64,000 nucleotides of DNA. It comes from Hemibagrus wyckioides (Eukaryota; Chordata; Actinopteri; Siluriformes; Bagridae). Each line of letters starts with the position of its first letter. Within the stretch, counting starts at the first letter, position 1. Below, piece by piece: positions 60,661-64,000 of the stretch. A program made the position numbers and the translations under genes. Below the pieces are notes generated by a model. The model did not search any database. It had not been told where the DNA came from and was given only the letters and a program-made list of their open reading frames with translations. The stretch spans positions 10,832,928 to 10,896,927 of the forward strand of contig NC_080711.1 in NCBI RefSeq assembly GCF_019097595.1. The letters are read 5' to 3'.

Positions 60661-61164
60661 TCATGTCTATATTCTCATAGTTACTTTCACACACACATAT
60701 ATTCTACACTTTTGCACATATTCATGCATAGTTATACAATGAAATCATGATACGCTTTTATATGATCAGTTAATAGAACTCAAATGATAAAGCAGTGTTC
60801 TTTTACATTTGGTTTCAGCATAGAGCAAGATTATTTAAAGAAAACAACTGAGAAGAAAATATGCTGAAGCAATCTAGTAATTATAAGTAATTAATAGTAA
60901 GTTAAACACACTGCTGTTCTTACCAGTCCTAGCTGGGAGTAGCTAACTAACTTCTTGTCCAGATTTTTTTCATTTTCTTTTTTTGTAGCTCTTTAGCTTT
61001 GGAGGAAGGGGACTTAGGAAAGAGGAGCTGCTTCAGCAACTTTCATCTATTGTAAAGTGGGAGGTCAAATCACATAGAAATCATTGTTCTATAAACAGGT
61101 AAATTCCTATATAAAAGTCTTATGTCAAAGTACTTTAAATACACAGTAAGTAGTCATATGTCAT

Positions 61165-61460
61165 ATGTCAGATGATCTTATCCAGAGAGACTTACAGGAC
61201 ATGCAAACCGTTGAGGGGTGCAGTGATACGAAGCATCTAGAGAATTATGAATCAAAATATCTAAGAACATAAATAATACAAAAGCGTTTTGGTTTTTTTT
61301 TAAAAGCAATAAAAAAAAGCAATAAATGCTAGGGTATTGTTATCCTTGATATTGTTTGAAGAGGAAGGTCTCTAGAGCTTTTGTGGAAGAGAAGACATCG
61401 GACCATTCAGAATGCAGAGGAAGGCTCATTTCAAGCTCGATACCAAAGCAGATACAATAG
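61165..61460 (+). repeat. Teleost dispersed repeat R2, copy 2 (decayed)
   Basis: GATCTTATCCAGAGAGACTT near the start and GAGGAAGGTCTCTAGAGC, AAGAGAAGACATCGGACCAT towards the end match, with many changes, the ordered blocks of the copy at 52627-52985. Confidence 0.45.
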
Positions 61461-63391
61461 TTAAAGTAACTACAGTAGATTTTAGAGAAAACGAATGCTA
61501 GGTGGAGACCTGAGTTGGCATGTAGCTTAGATAATGTAGCACAAAGCCATTTATGCCTGGAAAACCATACATTACAATTAACCCAGTGATGAACTCAGCA
61601 CCTAAACAACTGCAACCTAGCCCTTTTGGAGACATAAAGTAAACTCAGTAAAAGTTTTTTCCCCAGCAATTTAATATCCAGGATGTCTCAAATATGAGCC
61701 ATAAATGTTTCCAAGAGACCACAATATTACTGTAACAAATATAACCATTATTGCCATCACCTCGGCTTATGAGTCTCATTCTTCTCCTGTAATACAAGCC
61801 AATGTTATGTCAATGTCAGAGGGGACTCTGTCTAATGATGCTACTAGCTCCGGCATGAAATGAATGTCCAGTGGTTTTGAGTGAAACCCTCCTTTTCCCT
61901 CCCATTCCCATAAAAACAGAGATTTGCCCATTCATCAAAGAGGAAACTGGATCTATCTCTGCTGTGCTTTGCTGGGCTGGCTAAATGAGTTATAGACCCA
62001 TTAAGCCCTTCATCACCCATGGTTCAGTGTGCGACGACGGCCAGCTCTAGATGATGAGCTCGATGTAACCCTAGAAAAATCCTTGCCAATTACAAGAGCC
62101 AATACCCCTCACAACTGCCTTCTGCCCTCTGTTGTCCTGAGATGCATTTGCAAGTACTTCATTTAAACTTTATTTGGCCAATTTAAAGTTGGCTGTTGCA
62201 GGTAAGAGGAAAAGCTCTAGATTAGTCCAAACTGCTTTATCAGCATGCTCTGCCACATTAAATAAAACTTAATCAGTTCTGCTTCATAGTGCCTGAAGAA
62301 GTGACAGTGTCTTAGAAATCACTTGTCTCAGACCGTATCTGCAGCACCCACATCATTCTGCTAAATTAGTCACAATTATTATATTGTATTAGCCTTATTT
62401 CCCAGGCCACAATAAGTAATGAACTGTATGAGCTCTATTTCTGATATACCATAACAGAGTTCTAGATGAATCTCCAGTTACTTAGACAACGACATTTGCA
62501 GTTTCTGCAGCAAAGACCTTTATAGTCTTTCTATCTTAGGTTAGCCGTGACTACTCTTAGTCAAAAGCGTTTAGTAGTTCTCTGCCGCTTTGCCTCTTGC
62601 TGCTGTGACATTTGGATGGAGTGGAACTGTGCACTCTCCAGCTGAGCTCTACAAAGCCAAAGCTGACCCCACAAAGCACGAGGCCACACCAAGCATAGGG
62701 CAGAAACAGCAGCATGAAGAGGTGAAGCATGTCAATCGGCACTCCCCTGTGTAATTAAGGGAAAAAGCGACTGCCTACACGCCAGCGCTGAATTACTAAG
62801 CCTTGAATTACCTTGCCCCCCAGCCTCCCACCCCATGTAGCAATATGAGCACACTCCTTGCCTGCTGCCAGGCAAAAATCAAAAATCCAGTTATAACTCA
62901 GTGGCAGGCCACTGCCCTTTTTGTGAATTCTTTCTTCACATTTTCTGAAACGCCTTTCAGAAAGCAGCCTTTAGACTACAGCCAATGGAAAGTTAAAGTG
63001 AGGTTTTTGTGAGTCTACAAAATGATCAACTAAAACAGGGGAAAAGCCACAATTTACCACGCTAACCACATACACCCACTTGTCTGCATTCCTGCCTCCA
63101 AACCTCCAGGAACGGGGCAAGTAGCCACATCCACAGAAAAATACATACCCACAAACACAAACATGGACTGTATTTATATACATTGCACATCCGGTCAGCT
63201 ATATTGCTAAACTCTTTTTATATATGATCTAGAGCTGTGCCTGGCGACAGTTAACTGAGTTACTGTGTATCAACTACTGATGGTAAAAACCATGTTTTGA
63301 CTTATTTCATATGACTTTACAAAATGGTTCCTTAAATATTGCTTAAGTGCTTACTAACTTAAAAATAAGTCATTAGTATTACTAAGTACTT
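61461..63391. other. Unique non-coding stretch, candidate conserved block 61790-62160
   Basis: No repeat family, coding exon or RNA gene recognised. The 61790-62160 segment and the 62560-62830 segment are less AT-rich than their surroundings. Confidence 0.4.
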
Positions 63392-63440
63392 CGAGGCCAG
63401 ATGAGAGATATAATTACTTCCTCTAGTCCTAGGTTCTCCC
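63392..63440 (-). repeat. Short fragment of the RTE/Rex3-like LINE
   Basis: GATATAATTACTTCCTCTAG and CCTAGGTTCTCCCTGGG nearly repeat the text at about 58408-58447 of the LINE relict. Only this small segment is recognisable. Confidence 0.5.
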
Positions 63441-64000
63441 TGGGATTAGTATCAAGTGTTGCTATCTCAGTTCTTCAGTATTTACTAATCACTATGCTGA
63501 ATAAAGTTTAATGACTAGTAATCAATATTAACTTACTGTGTTTACTAAACTGTGATGACATTATCCAATTTTGAACCACTTGTTACCTACATGTATGGTA
63601 TCATTCACTGTCCTTACATTATCATTAGGTTCAAGGTTCTTTATTTTTCACATATGCATTATATATGTGTGATTGTCTTTCAACACCCTTACCCTTATTA
63701 TTAAAATACTATGGACTAGTGTCCTAAATTAAGCCATTGCTGAGTTTTCAGCATCGTACTAAAAAGTAGCCCAATTTATTTAGTTACACAAGTTGTCTGA
63801 GATTAGGTACTAAAACAAATACCTGACTGTACCTGATATTAACATCTCCATTGGAAATTGAATCTACTTAAACACCCCAGAATACAACACTGCCTACAAA
63901 CATGCTGCTATGGACCTACAACACCCAACCATAACAGAGACTGTCTTACGGATTACACACATCTGTGCACATCTTTAGCCTCACAGTATAAAAGGACTTT
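63441..64000. other. Non-coding end of window, possible retroposon tail at 63630-63675
   Basis: TTCTTTATTTTTCACATATG at about 63637 resembles the reversed SINE/LINE tail seen at 205 and 15961. The rest is unique-looking with several TTACTAA motifs. Confidence 0.3.

Overview
This window looks like intergenic or intronic DNA from a ray-finned fish. It is AT-rich and full of microsatellites. It carries a typical teleost repeat load: several Tc1-like DNA transposons, a hAT-like relict, CR1/Rex1-type and RTE/Rex3-type LINE fragments, and three kinds of tRNA-derived SINE. An ostariophysan such as a catfish is my best guess from remembered repeat families, but that is inference. I found no convincing host protein-coding exon, rRNA, functional tRNA, CRISPR array or prokaryotic feature. 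Every open frame with recognisable homology belongs to a dead transposable element; the rest are short, of biased composition, or lie inside repeats.

Layout. 0-10 kb: a dispersed repeat split by a 540-bp Tc1-type deletion derivative (480-1019), LTR-like relics, a LINE fragment whose 3' UTR holds a second Tc1 family (5893-6412), and microsatellites. 10-20 kb: a SINE with well-kept target-site duplications (10257-10477), a GC-richer unique block (12.2-12.8 kb), a short Tc1 derivative (13239-13585), a SINE nested inside another SINE (15.8-16.2 kb), and the nearly full-length relative of the two Tc1 derivatives (19228-20353). 20-33 kb: a hAT-like relict (22496-23320), an RTE/Rex3-like LINE relict (27.2-28.0 kb), more dispersed repeats and a long TTA microsatellite. 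33-50 kb: mostly unique DNA with a diverged 35-bp minisatellite (38079-38555), a third Tc1 family (39331-40155), a SINE (43442-43613) and several candidate conserved non-coding blocks. 50-64 kb: a cluster of microsatellites, two copies of a teleost dispersed repeat, two more SINEs, a LINE 3' end, a decayed Tc1 fragment and a second RTE-like LINE relict.

The most informative result is the comparison of the three related Tc1-type copies at 480-1019, 13239-13585 and 19228-20353. The long copy has 36 residues between its second and third catalytic positions (DD36E spacing). The two short copies share one internal deletion junction at a 3-bp microhomology, so they come from one deletion event and were spread by transposase supplied in trans. 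The long copy and the larger short copy also share the same start-to-HTH spacing, which reads as an inherited frameshift. The other useful signals are nested insertions that give a relative age order, SINE target-site duplications, the diverged 35-bp tandem array, and a dispersed repeat family present four times. No novel functional system is evident.
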